In this document: one piece after another, positions 25,823-39,428 of the stretch
Position numbering within the stretch: position 1 is the stretch's first letter
How the letters are laid out: the number at the start of each line of letters is the position of its first letter
Assembly: GCA_029717555.1 (NCBI GenBank)
Contig: JAMDHS010000001.1
Span: forward strand, 186,001 to 250,000
Length of the DNA: 64,000 nucleotides
Direction of reading: 5' to 3'
From: Peribolospora baueri
Lineage: Eukaryota > Basidiomycota > Peribolosporomycetes > Peribolosporales > Peribolosporaceae
Position numbers and translations under genes: made by a program
The notes under the pieces: model-generated
The model's input: the letters and a program-made list of their open reading frames with translations, nothing else
Databases searched by the model: none
What the model was told of the DNA's origin: nothing

Positions 25823-28256
25823 TCAGATGGCAGAATCCATGGTGCCCCCTCCAACGCCCGGAAAAGCCATCGCCCTCTCCGACGCGGCCGCTGCAGCAGT
25901 AGCGCTGGAAGCGGCGGCGGAGGCGGCGGCAGCGTCGATTCGGCCACCGCCACCGCCGGCGGCGGCGCCGAGCTCGTCTTCGAGGACGCGATTCTTCTCC
26001 TCGAGCCATTTGATGAGGTCGACGGCTTGGAAAAGCACAGCGGCCTTGCTGCCCGCGCCCCCTCCTCCAGCAGCACCTCCCCTGCCCCGTCCTCTCCCCC
26101 TCCCCCTCGACGCCTTCTTGCCCCGCTGCTTCGTCTTAGCCCCTTCCCCACCCTCCCCCTCCGAATCCGAACCGACCCATCCCATCCCTTCAGACTCGCC
26201 CAAGTGCCTCGCGCCCAACCGCCTCCCCTCACGAATAAGATCGACGAGTTCGACGAACCCTTCGCGGATGTGGTTCCGCCGACGTTGTTCAGACAAGATG
26301 TGGTTCGCCCGCTTCTCTGCCGACGTTAGCAGTTCGCGCTTTGGTTGCGCCGTCGCTGCTGCGGAGGAGGGCGTGGTGGAAATGGAGCGGCGGGAGGAGC
26401 CGGAGCCGGAGCGGTGAGGCAAGGTGGTGGCAACATCGGGAGAGGAGACGGAGAGCGCAGCGTGAGACGTCTTGGCCTTTTTCTTCCCGTTCCCCTTCCT
26501 TCCCCCTCCTTGGCCCCTGTCGTTGCTGTCCGCCAAAGGCCGACGCCCGCCGGCGGCCGCGGCGCCGTTGAGCATGCCCATTCCCTCGTCGCCATCCAGC
26601 CTCTCCCTCTTCACCTTGGCGACGGCGACTTTTCCCTCCTCCCTGTCTCTATCCCTATCACGCACCCTCGCCTTGCCTTTCGCCTTGCCGCTCGGCCGCC
26701 CCCGCTTCTCACCACCTTGGCCGCCACGGGCCAAAGGAGTCATAGTAGCCTCCTCCTCCTCCACGTCCGAGTCCACGCTCTCGCTCTCGCTCTCGCTCCC
26801 GGCCCCCTCATCGTCCGAGTCCGATCCGGACCCAGAGCCCGAGCCCGAGCCCGAGCCAGAACCAGAGCTGGGGCCCAAGCCGGAGCCGGAGGGCGAAGGC
26901 GAAGGTGAACCCGAGTCAGAACGAGATTCGTCCACCGACTCGTTCTCCGAACCCGACGACGCCCGCCCCCTCCCCCTGGCCCCCGCCGTTGTGCCGTTCC
27001 CGCGCTGCTGTTGCTGATACGCAGGTCGAGAGAAAGGCCCGTGGCCTGCGCCTGCGCCGAGGCCAGCGAGGTCGAACGCTCCAGCGGTGATCGCAAACTG
27101 TGCCGGTTCCATCACGTGCGCCTGCCATTGCCCTTGACCTTGACCTTGCCCTTGACCTTGACCTTGAAGGACGCGTGCGTCGACGCCGGAAGAAGAGGAG
27201 GAAGAAGGAGGCGGGTGGTAGCGAGGCAAGTCATCGGGAAGGAGGGGATCAAAGTCCCACAAAAAGTCCTTGTCGAGGAATGAGCCGAGGAAGGAAGCTT
27301 CGTTGGCGCTGAAAAGCGGTTGGACGTGTACCTGCTGAGCCCCCGACGCGGCGCTCGTTGGTGGTGATAGTTGCGATGATGACGGCTGTGGGGAAACGCC
27401 GAAGGGCACGGCGGTGAGGCCTAAGGCGGAGGAAGAGGCAGTGAGGCCTAAAGCAGAGGAAGAAGAAGGCGCGGGGGGAGGGATGGAAAAAGGCTGAGGC
27501 GGGAAGTAAGAAGACGGGGAGGAGGCCGCCAGCGGGGGCGGGGCCCGCCCCTGCCCCTGGCCGTAACTTTGGCTAGCTGGCGGGGACATGGACATGGGCA
27601 TGGACACAGAAGAGGACGTGGCCGTGGGCGGGCCGTGCTCCCTCGTGGTCGACACCGCGTAGGCTCCGGCACCGGCACCGGCACCAAAACTCGTATAGCC
27701 CGTCGTCCCGATGGGCGTTGTCGCGCCGGACAGGACGAACCCGTGCGGCGGCGGTGTCTCCACCGGCGGCAGACCGCCGCCCGCGCCAGCGTCACCGTGT
27801 CCGTTGGTGGGGGAGGCAAAGGTGGAGTGTCCGCGGGAGTGTGCGGCCCAGGAGTGGGAGGAGGGCGAGAAGGGGTTGGTGAGCGCTAGGGACGGGTCGG
27901 CGAGAAAGGAGGTGGGCAGGTCGAGGTGAAAGTGAAAGTCTGGGTGGGGGAAGAAACAAGTAGAATGAGGTTGGGCGGGCCTCAGGGATGAAGAGGCTCT
28001 CCTCTCCGAAACGGACGGACTGACCTTCATAAGGAACAGGCATAGGAGGGAGGTCCGCACTGGAGATGTGTCCCGTCTCCGGCGGCGTGAGGAAGGAGTG
28101 CTCGCTGGTGGTAGCGGCGGCGGTGGTTGGAGAAGAGGCCATGTCTGATGGTTGATGGGTATGGTGACGGTGTTGTTGATGTTGCTGATGTTGCTGCTGC
28201 TGCTGCTCTTGGGGAGGACAGCGAGAAAAGTTGGTGTCCTCGTCCATGGCGTCCAT
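25823..28256 (-). CDS. large bHLH transcription factor
   Basis: A DNA-binding regulator. Exon 1 starts MDAMDEDTNFS with a Gln/His run and ends VPYE|; the second exon resumes DFHFHLDLPTSF after one intron (about 28029-27946). A long low-complexity region follows: Ser/Pro/Gly/Ala stretches, GQ repeats, a Gly-Ser repeat and acidic SE repeats. Before the DNA-binding domain is a basic, likely nuclear-localising stretch (RKGNGKKKAKTS). The basic region is KRANHILSEQRRRNHIREGF; it keeps His, Glu and Arg at the E-box-reading positions. Helix 1 is FVELVDLIREGRR. A loop of about 60 residues (Gly/Arg-rich) separates it from helix 2, GSKAAVLFQAVDLIKWLEEK. An Ala/Gly tail ends at 25823. It resembles INO4-type fungal bHLH factors, but I cannot assign targets. 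Confidence 0.88.
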
Positions 28257-29416
28257 GACGGATGTACGTGCGGCGGGAGGCCTTTGCGTGCGTTAGGGCG
28301 AGAGGTGTCGGCAGTATGAAGGAGCGAGTCGTGACGAGGGAAAGAGGGGGAATCGATGATGGAGGAGATGAAGATGGAAGTGGTATAGTGAAGACGATCC
28401 GACGGCCGTCCCGAGCGCGCGAGGTGGGTGGATGGCCGAGCGTACCGTCGACGTCGACGGCCGGCTACGAGGACGAGGAGGACGATGCGATCCTCCGTAC
28501 CCGTTCTTTGCCTCGTCGCAATCCACGCCCTCGCTCTCCCTGGCGATGGTCGTGATGTCGCAGCGAGTCGAAGACGACAGCGACGACGGCGGGCGACATC
28601 GACCGGACAACTGGTCCGCCTGTCCGCCTGTTCGTTGGCCACCCGTCTTTCGCCCTCTTCCTGTCTGCCCTCTCCGGCCGGCTTTGCTTTGCTTGGCTTC
28701 GTTTGCGGGGTGGAGGTGGAGATGGAGATGGAAGTGGAGATGGAGATGGGGGATGGTGGATGTGAGCGGCTGATAAGATGGTCGTCGACGCGACGTCGAA
28801 GCTGAACCTCTTTCTCTTTCTCTCTCTCGACAGCGGCACAACTCACTACCCCGCTTTTTCGTCTGCCTGCTCGCCTCGCGTTGCTGAGCTCATCCAGCCT
28901 GACCGCCAATGTCTCTTTCCAGTCTCCCCCTCTCTCCGCTTCCTTCCCTCGCCTCCGCCATCCGTCCGGGGAAAGCCAACCAAAGGCCAAAGAAAAGTCA
29001 GGTCACACCTTCCGCCGCGCCCGCGGGCGCTTCCGGCTCGGACTAATCGCCCTCCAGCCGGATCTACCCGGCGGATCTGGTTGCTGGTGCCGCCGCCGGG
29101 CCAACTCAGTGCAAGACAAGACAGAGACAGCAGAGACCAGACCAGACCATGTCATGTCCCTCCGCTCGTCCTCTTTCTACCTTCTCCGCACTCCTCGGCG
29201 CGCTCTGGAGACAGACGACAGACAACAGACCACAGCGGCGTGTCTTCTCAGGCGCACGGCACGGTCCAGTCGGCCGACCGAACAGAACAGAAGAGATGGA
29301 CGGTACACATATCTATATCTACACGCAACCACAGTCGACAGACAAACACGACGACGAAGAAAAAGAAAACCAGCTGTCGGTGCATGCCATGCCTCGCGTC
29401 CAATCCGCCGTTATGC
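28257..29416. promoter_or_regulatory. long upstream region of the bHLH gene
   Basis: This 1.16-kb spacer lies upstream of the bHLH gene and downstream of uS12m (same strand). It holds a ggagat hexamer run (about 28710-28760) and pyrimidine-rich blocks. Long open frames cross it on the plus strand (28778-30106) but run into the uS12m gene on the other strand and show no domain. Length and composition fit a large regulated promoter with a long 5' leader. Confidence 0.45.
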
Positions 29417-30267
29417 CTATACCAGCGGTTTTGGTTTCTTGACTGCAAGGACAGATGCGGCAGGACGGAGAGGCCAGTCGGACGAAGAGAGAAGCGAAGC
29501 ATGCCACCCATCAGCGTCTGCCCTCCCGGTCGCCGTGTCGAACGAGCGAGCGGAAACAAAGCGAAAAGAACCTCGCTAGCACTCACCGCCGTACTTGGAT
29601 CGGCTCGTAGCCCTGTTCGCCACGCCGGACAGGTCGAGCGCGCCTCGGACGAGTTTGTATCTGAGCGACGCGGGCAAGAAAGAGAGAGGGAGGGAAGCCG
29701 GGAAGGAAGAAGGTCAGGCTTATCTTGCCCAGGCAAGACGTCCAACCGTCTCCACACCGCCGCCCGCTCACCTCACACCACCCAAGTCCTGTGTCCTCCC
29801 TCCCCTGACCAATACAACCGAGTGCTCCTGCAGGTTATGTCCCTCGCCAGGGATATAAGCAATCACAGTCCGCCCATTGCTCAACTTCACCCTAGCCACT
29901 TTACGGATCGCAGAGTTGGGCTTCTTCGGCTTGGTCGTATACACTTTGGCGCACACGCCCTTCTTCTGGTACGAACCCTCCAGCGCAGGAGACTTGCTCT
30001 TTGGCGGCGGACGAGGCTTGCGCGCACCCCGGAGCACTTGGTTCAGCGTCGCCAGAGACGGCGCAGTGGTGGAGAACGGGCGGGCGCGGATGAGCGAGCC
30101 AGTTGACGGTGGACCGGCGGACAGCGATGTCCGTGCGAAGGCCCGGCAGAGCGACGAGAGCGAGGTGGAGGCCTGACGAGGACGGCGCGGCAAGGTTCGT
30201 CGTATGAGCTGCTCATCATCATCATCACCGCGTCCATCCCAAGCGAGCCCACGTCTTCGCTCACCAT
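29417..30267 (-). CDS. mitochondrial ribosomal protein uS12m
   Basis: uS12m lies at the decoding centre of the mitoribosome small subunit. I read four exons. Exon 1 is the ATG alone (30267-30265), followed by GTGAGC. Exon 2 from 30172 begins [20 protein letters not shown], a typical presequence ending ARPFSTTAP. The mature part starts [20 protein letters not shown] and continues [40 protein letters not shown] and [20 protein letters not shown]. Exon 3 gives [20 protein letters not shown] and RSKYG. Exon 4 is 26 nt (29442-29417) and gives VKKPKPLV, the family C-terminus. The frame of exon 2 stays open upstream to about 30440, so an unspliced longer start is possible, but the spliced start gives the better presequence. 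Confidence 0.92.
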
Positions 30268-30637
30268 GACTAACTGCTTGCGACCCACTTGTCCAATGTC
30301 CGGCCGTCGTCGTCCTCGCTCGGTCAGTCACCACCACCACCGTCGCCCGACCCGTCCGCGACTGCGGCACGTGAAAAGCGCTCTGGCCATTGTCCTGCTG
30401 CGGCCACCTGCGTGCCCTGCCTGCTGCGGCGTCTCCTGGAAACGCGCTCATTTCATTTCGAGGCGCGACGCGCTCCAAATTTTTCTTTTTCCTCCCCCCC
30501 CACTCCTTGTGGATCGGGCACCGACATCGACGCTCCCTTTCCCCTCTTCCTTCCGTCTCCTCTTATTTCCTCTCGCCTTGCTTCGCATAGGTAGCTTGTT
30601 CCATTTCCATTTCCGTCCTCACCGCTCCGACCGCACC
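30268..30637. promoter_or_regulatory. divergent intergenic region, uS12m / CTP synthase
   Basis: A 370-bp spacer between two divergent starts. It is C/T-rich on the CTP-synthase side (repeated ttccattt near 30600, long c and t runs at 30480-30505). No gene is supported in it. Confidence 0.45.
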
Positions 30638-33421
<2,784 letters not shown>

Positions 33422-33986
33422 AACATGTATCTCGCCAGCCGCTCAGGCCTCCCTCTCTCTCTCTCTCCCTCGACGTCGCCTCTCATCATCCAGGGTTGTA
33501 CAGGAGGATACAGATGGTCACGTCCGAATATGAAGGCAGCAAGCAGTCTGTGCACAGCACGGCCTCACCGAGGTGCCCATTCTGAGAAAGAGCGCTAGAC
33601 GGGTGTAGGAATCCGAGCTGGATCGCCCGCCCCGCACGCTTCTCCTGGCTTTTATTTTCTTTGTTTTTGATCACCGCGCACTACCGGCCCACTCGATCGA
33701 AAGAAGTACTGGACCGGTTAAGTAAACCATCAGGGGAAGAAGAACCAAAAAAAGCTCGGAGGAGAAAAATGGGTCCGTAAGGTAGGAGCGACGTGTTTAC
33801 GACGGATGTAGAAGCAAACATGCACGCAAGGTTGGCCAGGTAGGCGATCACCCCGCCGAGCGCGGGGCCGGAATCGACCGGATCAACGGTTCGCCAAACG
33901 ACGACCGCAAACGTTTTCTGTTTCATGCGCTCCCTCGAAGAACCGGTACACGCTCGAGCTCGACACGCCCGGACAGACTGGGCTAG
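33422..33986. other. convergent intergenic region
   Basis: A 565-bp spacer between the CTP synthase stop and the PAXBP1-like stop. It contains a short ct-microsatellite (about 33453-33470) and T- or A-rich runs (33650-33670, 33745-33755) that fit 3'-end processing signals for both genes. No coding region seen. Confidence 0.5.
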
Positions 33987-36900
33987 CTACCGACGAGCGA
34001 GACGCTTTGCCGTCGCGGGTGACAGGAGATCTGGTGGTACGAGCTTGCGGACCTGGTCGCGTGAAGGCGGAGTGAGATGATGAAGTTGGACGACATGGGA
34101 GCGACGGAGTGCAAACGCGGGGATGGTCAGGGATGAGCTTCTCAACCGACGCGCGGACGCCCCACTCACCCTTTCCGCGATCTCCTTTCCCCCCACGTCC
34201 CATCCCTCCTCTACGGCTGGCATCATGACGCCGCCCACGAGTCTATCGACAGCGCTTCGGAAGTCGGCACGCAAGCGTTCGGGTAGGTACCGTCGCCAGC
34301 CGAGGAGGTTGGCGAGAAGCTTCAGTCGGCCTCGCAGGAAGACGAGTCGAGCTGGTGGCGCGGCGGGGTCGATGGGCGGCGCTGGGCGGAGGGGAGGCGA
34401 TGAAAGCTGATAGAGGTGGTCGTCGATGGCTGTGTAAAAGGGAGAGAGGAGGGCGGATAGGAGGGACTGCATGCGAGCATCCATCAAACGATGCGACGCG
34501 AAAGGACGAGATCGCGGTCAGCGAAATTGAAGCGCTCGATTCGGATGAAGGAGCTCGGGAGGGATAGGCCGCTGGTGATGGAAGGAGCTGCTCACCTCGA
34601 ACCTCCGATTATCCTTCTTCAACGCGTACGAGATCTCTTCCACCGTCTCCCTGATCCGTCTAGTCTGCTTGGATGAGTACGGATCGTACACGCCCGCCTC
34701 CGCCATCCTGACCACCTTCTGGATGAGGACCGTCTGGATGAGCTGAGACACTACGTCATCTTCCTCCGCTTCCTCGTCTCGGTCCTCGTCAGAAGTAGGC
34801 GTCCCTGTCCTGCCCTCATGCATGAAAACAGACAGTGCTGTATGCCATCCGAAATCGGCCAAACTCTTTGGGGCCGACAACTCAGAAGGGAAGCCCTCCA
34901 CACCTCCAAGCGTTCCGAAAGGGTCCCAAGAGCTCATCTGCCAACGTGCCCAGAATTCCCACACCTGCACCAGCGCAAGGCCTCCGAATGCGTTGCGGTA
35001 GTCCTCGGCGTATCGCCTTCGCCACTCGGAGAAGCGACCTTGAACGCCTCCGGACGGGTGAGAGGGGTCGAGGTATTCTGGGGCCTTGACGTCAGACATG
35101 ACATTAGCCACCCGGTCGGGCAAGTCTGCCAGGGCAGAGACGAGCGCGGACGCGTCCGTCGGAGAGAGGTCCGAGTCGGTGGCGTAGCCCTCCTCCTCTT
35201 CCGAAGGCTGCCCCGCCGGCGTTGGAGAAGTCAATTGCGCTTCGCGACGCGCTCGTCGTTGCCCCCTCCGCGTCTCCCGAATTTCTGACCTCGACGGACC
35301 GTCATCCCCAGACGGTTCTTCGGCATCCTCCATCTCTTCGTCACCGTCGTCAGCCGCTCGTCGCCGAGGTGGACGACGTGGCACGCCAAAGAACAAGGAG
35401 AGGTCATCCTCTGTGTCTTTAGCTCGACGAGATTGCACCAACTTCGTTCGCTCCGCGAGCAAAGCCCGCAAATCTGACTCCACCGACTCCAAGCGTGGGT
35501 ACTGCAGTTGAAGTGAGAAATGAGAACTTTACGTAAGTCGCTTGGTCGAGAGACGGGGCAGGTTCAAGCCAGTACCCACTTTGTCGTCTAGGAAGCCGAC
35601 CAGTTCCTCCATAAGTGCACTGAACTCGCGGAACCACACTTCCTTGCGATTGACCTTTTCCACCTCTTCACGCAGGAGCGTCTCTTGCTCGTCAAGAGAG
35701 GAAAGCTCATTTTGCGCGTAGGACAACTGCGTTTCGTGCTCGGCATGGGCGATAGATAGGTTTTGCAGCGCAGACGAGAGACGCAACGACGCTGATGAGA
35801 GCGCTGGGACGGGTAAGGCCTCTGGAACTGTCGGGGTAACGAAAAATATATCAGCTCATGATCGAAATTGTCCGGTGCATGGAAGGGAAAGTTGGTGCAC
35901 TTACTCGGCGCTGGCCGATACGGTTTCTTGATTGCCTTCGCATTTCGTTCCCGTACGTCCCTGTCTTCCCGCGTGGCTCGTTGGATTTGCGCCCTCTCCC
36001 ACTCCGCCATTTCTTCGTCATCTTCCTCCCTACATTTCAAGAAAAAAACCATGTGACGATGGGTCAGTTAAAAAGCGTCAGCACGATGACGAGGAGGGAC
36101 GGCACTCACATGTCCTCGATCATTTCCATCATTCCCGCGCGACGCTTCTCTTCTGCCTTCCTTCGGGCCTCTTTGCCCAACGGAATTCGCTCCTGCGCAC
36201 CGGTATACTCAGCTTGGTCTGTGCAGAGAAAAAAAAAATCCGACCCAAAAACGATTTGAGCTCTTTTTTTTCAGAAGGAAGGCAAAGAAATAGCTTTGGA
36301 GGAAAACGAAAGCCCACCGTCCTCGCCATCCCCAAGCTCGTCTTCCTCCCTCACCGCTGTGTTCTCCCTCCTCGGCCCAGTGTCCGTCTCCCAATCATCT
36401 CGTCGCATCACCTGTCCTGCATTAAGAGAGATGAAATCCTCGCTCTGCCCCTGAGCGCGTAGTCGTTCTCGCTTCTCCTTTGCCGCTTTGACCGCCGAAG
36501 GTGTGGGGATGCTCGACGTGCCGTCAAATGCCTCGGGGTATTTGGCTCGAGCGAGCGCGCCGTCGTCCTCGTCATAGATACCGGTCGATGCGGCAGGCGA
36601 CTCGCCACGTCTGGGAGAAGGCAAACTCCGTGTGGCTGCTTTGAGTTGCGAGAGGTAGGCGGCGGAGTAGGTGGGTCGCGAAGAGGCAGCGAATTCAGAT
36701 TCTGGGCCCGGAGTCGAGATGGATGCTTGGGCGAGAGAAGAAGGCAGCCTGATAAACGTCCAGAAACAATGACCGTCAGGGTAACGCCGACGCATTTGCG
36801 CTCCGAATAGTCACATCCTGTCAGCCAGCCGCGCCTGCGCTCACCTCGCCTCCGTTTGCATCTTCCTGCTCAGCGTGCTCTTCTTCACCTTGAAAGTGTC

Positions 36901-37170
36901 CTCCTCCGCTCCATCCTCGTCATTACCTGCAAAACTCAACCCCGCAACGCCACTATTCTTCTTCTCTTTTGCCTTTGCTTTACCCGTAGGACCCCTCACG
37001 ATGGACCGCTGGACGGAAGAAACGTCTTCCTGTGCAGCCGCACCGGGGGCATCGTCGGTGGCGGCAGCAGGATCGCCGGAGGAGTACGCCTTAGTGCGGA
37101 GGGTGCCCTTGTTCTTCGACGACTTTGCGCGCTTAATGATGATGGGAGGGCCTTCCGTCTCGCCGTCCAT
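33987..37170 (-). CDS. PAXBP1/GCFC-domain protein (GC-rich sequence DNA-binding factor homologue)
   Basis: GCFC proteins are now linked mainly to the spliceosome (intron-lariat disassembly and U2-type complexes) rather than to DNA binding. The start MDGETEGPPIIIKRAKSSKN (37170) is followed by a disordered, charged region with TFKVKKSTLSRKM and SRPTYSAAYLSQLKAATRSL, a conserved family motif. Then come EEKRRAGMMEMIED, EEMAEWERAQIQRA and a coiled coil (LSSLDEQETLLREEVEKVNR). The GCFC domain has YRNAFGGLALVQVWEFWARW, TLIQ-type helices (VVSQLIQTVLIQKVVRMAEA) and YDPYSSKQTRRI. The C-terminal exon begins MDARMQSLLSALLSPFYTAI and ends KRLARR at 33987. About eight exons. It shares a 200-bp divergent promoter with the lipase gene. 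Confidence 0.88.
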
Positions 37171-37370
37171 GCTATGCTGGCTCTGGCTCGTCTGGCGGTT
37201 TGGCGAGTTGGTGGTCAAGTGTCGAATGGCTCGTCCGAGTCGAGCGTTGGACTCAATATCGTCCTTCCGCACGTGACACGATCGAGAGCATCGGAGCGGC
37301 GGAAGAAGGCCGGGCTGGTCTTCGTGCTCACGTCCACCCAAGGTGCTCGTTAATAACGAGTTCGCATGCC

Positions 37371-39242
37371 ATGGTTATGTCGGCCTTCTTCACCGTCGTC
37401 CTAGAACCCATACTCACCGCTCTCGGGCTCTATGAGTGCCCCGACCCTACATACGGCCGGCGTTCCCTGCCGGTCTCCGAGGCGGAACTCGAGCTGCAGC
37501 GAGATCCGAGTCTCGAGGTCACCCAAGGTCGCGCGTTCATCCGCGAGGACAAGGAGAGGGTCGAGCTGAAGGAGGTCGGTCATGACAAGCCCGGATCATT
37601 TGCGGGCGAGGGAGTCAAGGCAGGCAAGCGCTGGATTGCCTATCAGACCCTCCGGGATCCCATGGCCGAGGAGAGAGAGAGCCTCAATGCCGACGTATAC
37701 ATGGTGAGTTCTTCAGAATGTCCGTCTGAGGAGATGATTGACAGCACAGGAGCTGATCTCTCGACCTTCTCTTTCCAAACATAGATTCACGGTATCAACG
37801 GTATGCGTCGTCCGCCTCCGTGATGTCGTGCAGTGGCTGATACCGGTCATTTTGTCACCCATTCTTCTACCACCATACCACATCAATCACCCCAGACTAC
37901 GGAGTGAGTTTCGTACAAAATAGCGATGTTATCAGTTGGTGAATGGAAGCACGTTTGATTTTCACGCTGATTTTCTTGCTGTCCGGTTACTTTCACGAAG
38001 GGTAAACTTGTCGTCCACGCAGAACCGTTTCTCAAGGCCGGCTTCCGCGTCGTCATCGTCGATCTCCCCTCCCACGGTCGCTCCACCGGACTCCACGTAT
38101 ATCTTCCCAACCTGAAGATCCTCGCAGATGCGCTGCATGCAGTCATCCTCGACATTCATCGCGAGGACATGGCCAAAGGGTTTCGTGAGCGCAAGGGCAG
38201 GAAAGTTTACCTGTTCGGCGGTTCATTGGTGAGCTATTTTTTGTTGTTCTGCCAATGAGGATGAGATAGATGGAAGAGCCCTGAACAATGCCTTTTTATT
38301 CTTTCGTATGGCACACGGTTACTCCAGGGCGGTTTCGTTGCTATGTACTACGCTGCCCTCTATCCCCCTCCACCTCCCGCCGAAGACGACGACTACGTAG
38401 ACGAAGATACCCGTCCTAGGCTAAGCGGCGTAGTGGGCAGCGCGCCGATGCTCGGCAGTGAGCATTACTATTGCCGTCCTCCAAGCATCGTTAGCACGAC
38501 TCATGTTTTCGTCCTGCCTCGCGATATGACTTCGTACTGGCTCTGTCCAGTCGCACCCGAATCGTACCCCTCCAAGCTGGTCGAATTTGCCGGCCGTGTG
38601 CTAAGCTGGGCCCTGCCTAGGCTTGCGTTTGTCAGCGGGGTCCGCGGCAATATCCATCAGGACCCCCGTGTCGAACAAGAGTTTTTGGCCGACCCCAGGA
38701 CGTACCATGGGCATGTGAGTGAACTGGAGCCTACATGTGAAAACAGTCGACGTGGAGAGCCACAGTTCTGTTTCAACATAGTTGAGGCATCCTACACCGT
38801 CACTGACTTATACATTACGGGGCTGGACTTTTTTCCCGCAGGTCCGCATTGCCACGGCCCTCGCCATCGTGAACGGCCTCGAACATCTCCAGCAGCTCGC
38901 CTCCAAGATCACCGTGCCCATCTTCATCGTGCACGGATTAGCGGACCGAGCAACGTCGCCCGCTGCCAGCAAGGATTTTATTGAGAATCGCGTCAGCACG
39001 CCCAAGGAGGATCGAAAGATTAAGATGTATCCTGGCTATGAACATGTCATGCTGGCCAAATATGACGGCATGCCGGCAGAGGAGGAGAAGAAACGCATGG
39101 CTGTGAGTTGCCCTCCTATCCTTGGCGGGACGGTGTTGGACCCTGACATGTTTCTCGTCTGCCTTCCCTTTACGCTCGACAGGTCCTTGAGGACGTGCGA
39201 GACTGGCTTCTCGATCAAGCTCGGAAACAGACATCGCCATAG
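37371..39242 (+). CDS. alpha/beta hydrolase, monoacylglycerol lipase-like (Yju3 group)
   Basis: These serine hydrolases cleave monoacylglycerols or lysophospholipids, on lipid droplets or membranes. The start at 37371 (MVMSAFFTVVLEPILTALGL) is hydrophobic, perhaps a membrane anchor. A long first exon carries WIAYQTLRDP. Short exons give IHGIN, VHAEPFLKAGFRVVIVDLPS and HGRSTGLHVY. The nucleophile elbow is split by an intron: FGGSL|GGFVAMYYAALYP, giving GGSLG around the Ser. The catalytic Asp lies in VPIFIVHGLADRATSP and the His in YPGYEHVMLAKYDG. The last exon ends VLEDVRDWLLDQARKQTSP at 39242. About eight exons; a Pro/Asp-rich insert (PPPPPAEDDDYVDED) sits after the elbow. Substrate cannot be fixed from sequence. 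Confidence 0.87.
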
Positions 39243-39428
39243 AGATCATGATGAAGAGGATCTGCTTTCAGGAACCTTCCTTCAGACGTTATCGACTGGA
39301 TCATACACGCCTTTCGCCGAATTCTTCTCACGCTCCTCACTTCCTAAACTCGTCCTCTGTTCTTTTCTCCTTCTTCCTTCAGAGACATGGAATCGCTCGC
39401 TGGGTCTATACGGAATATCACCGCTATC

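Noticed and set aside
25823-28990. Uninterrupted frame extending the bHLH gene upstream to 28990
   Set aside because: The part beyond about 27945 has random composition, and a good intron (GTCAGT...CCCAG) joins instead to the exon starting at 28256.
28778-30106. 442-residue open frame on the plus strand
   Set aside because: It overlaps the antisense of uS12m and has Arg/Ser/Pro composition typical of shadow frames in GC-rich DNA; no domain or splice signals.
33987-34487. Separate small gene beginning near 34487
   Set aside because: The first codon is TTG and the segment is the last exon of the PAXBP1/GCFC gene, joined by an intron to the preceding exon.
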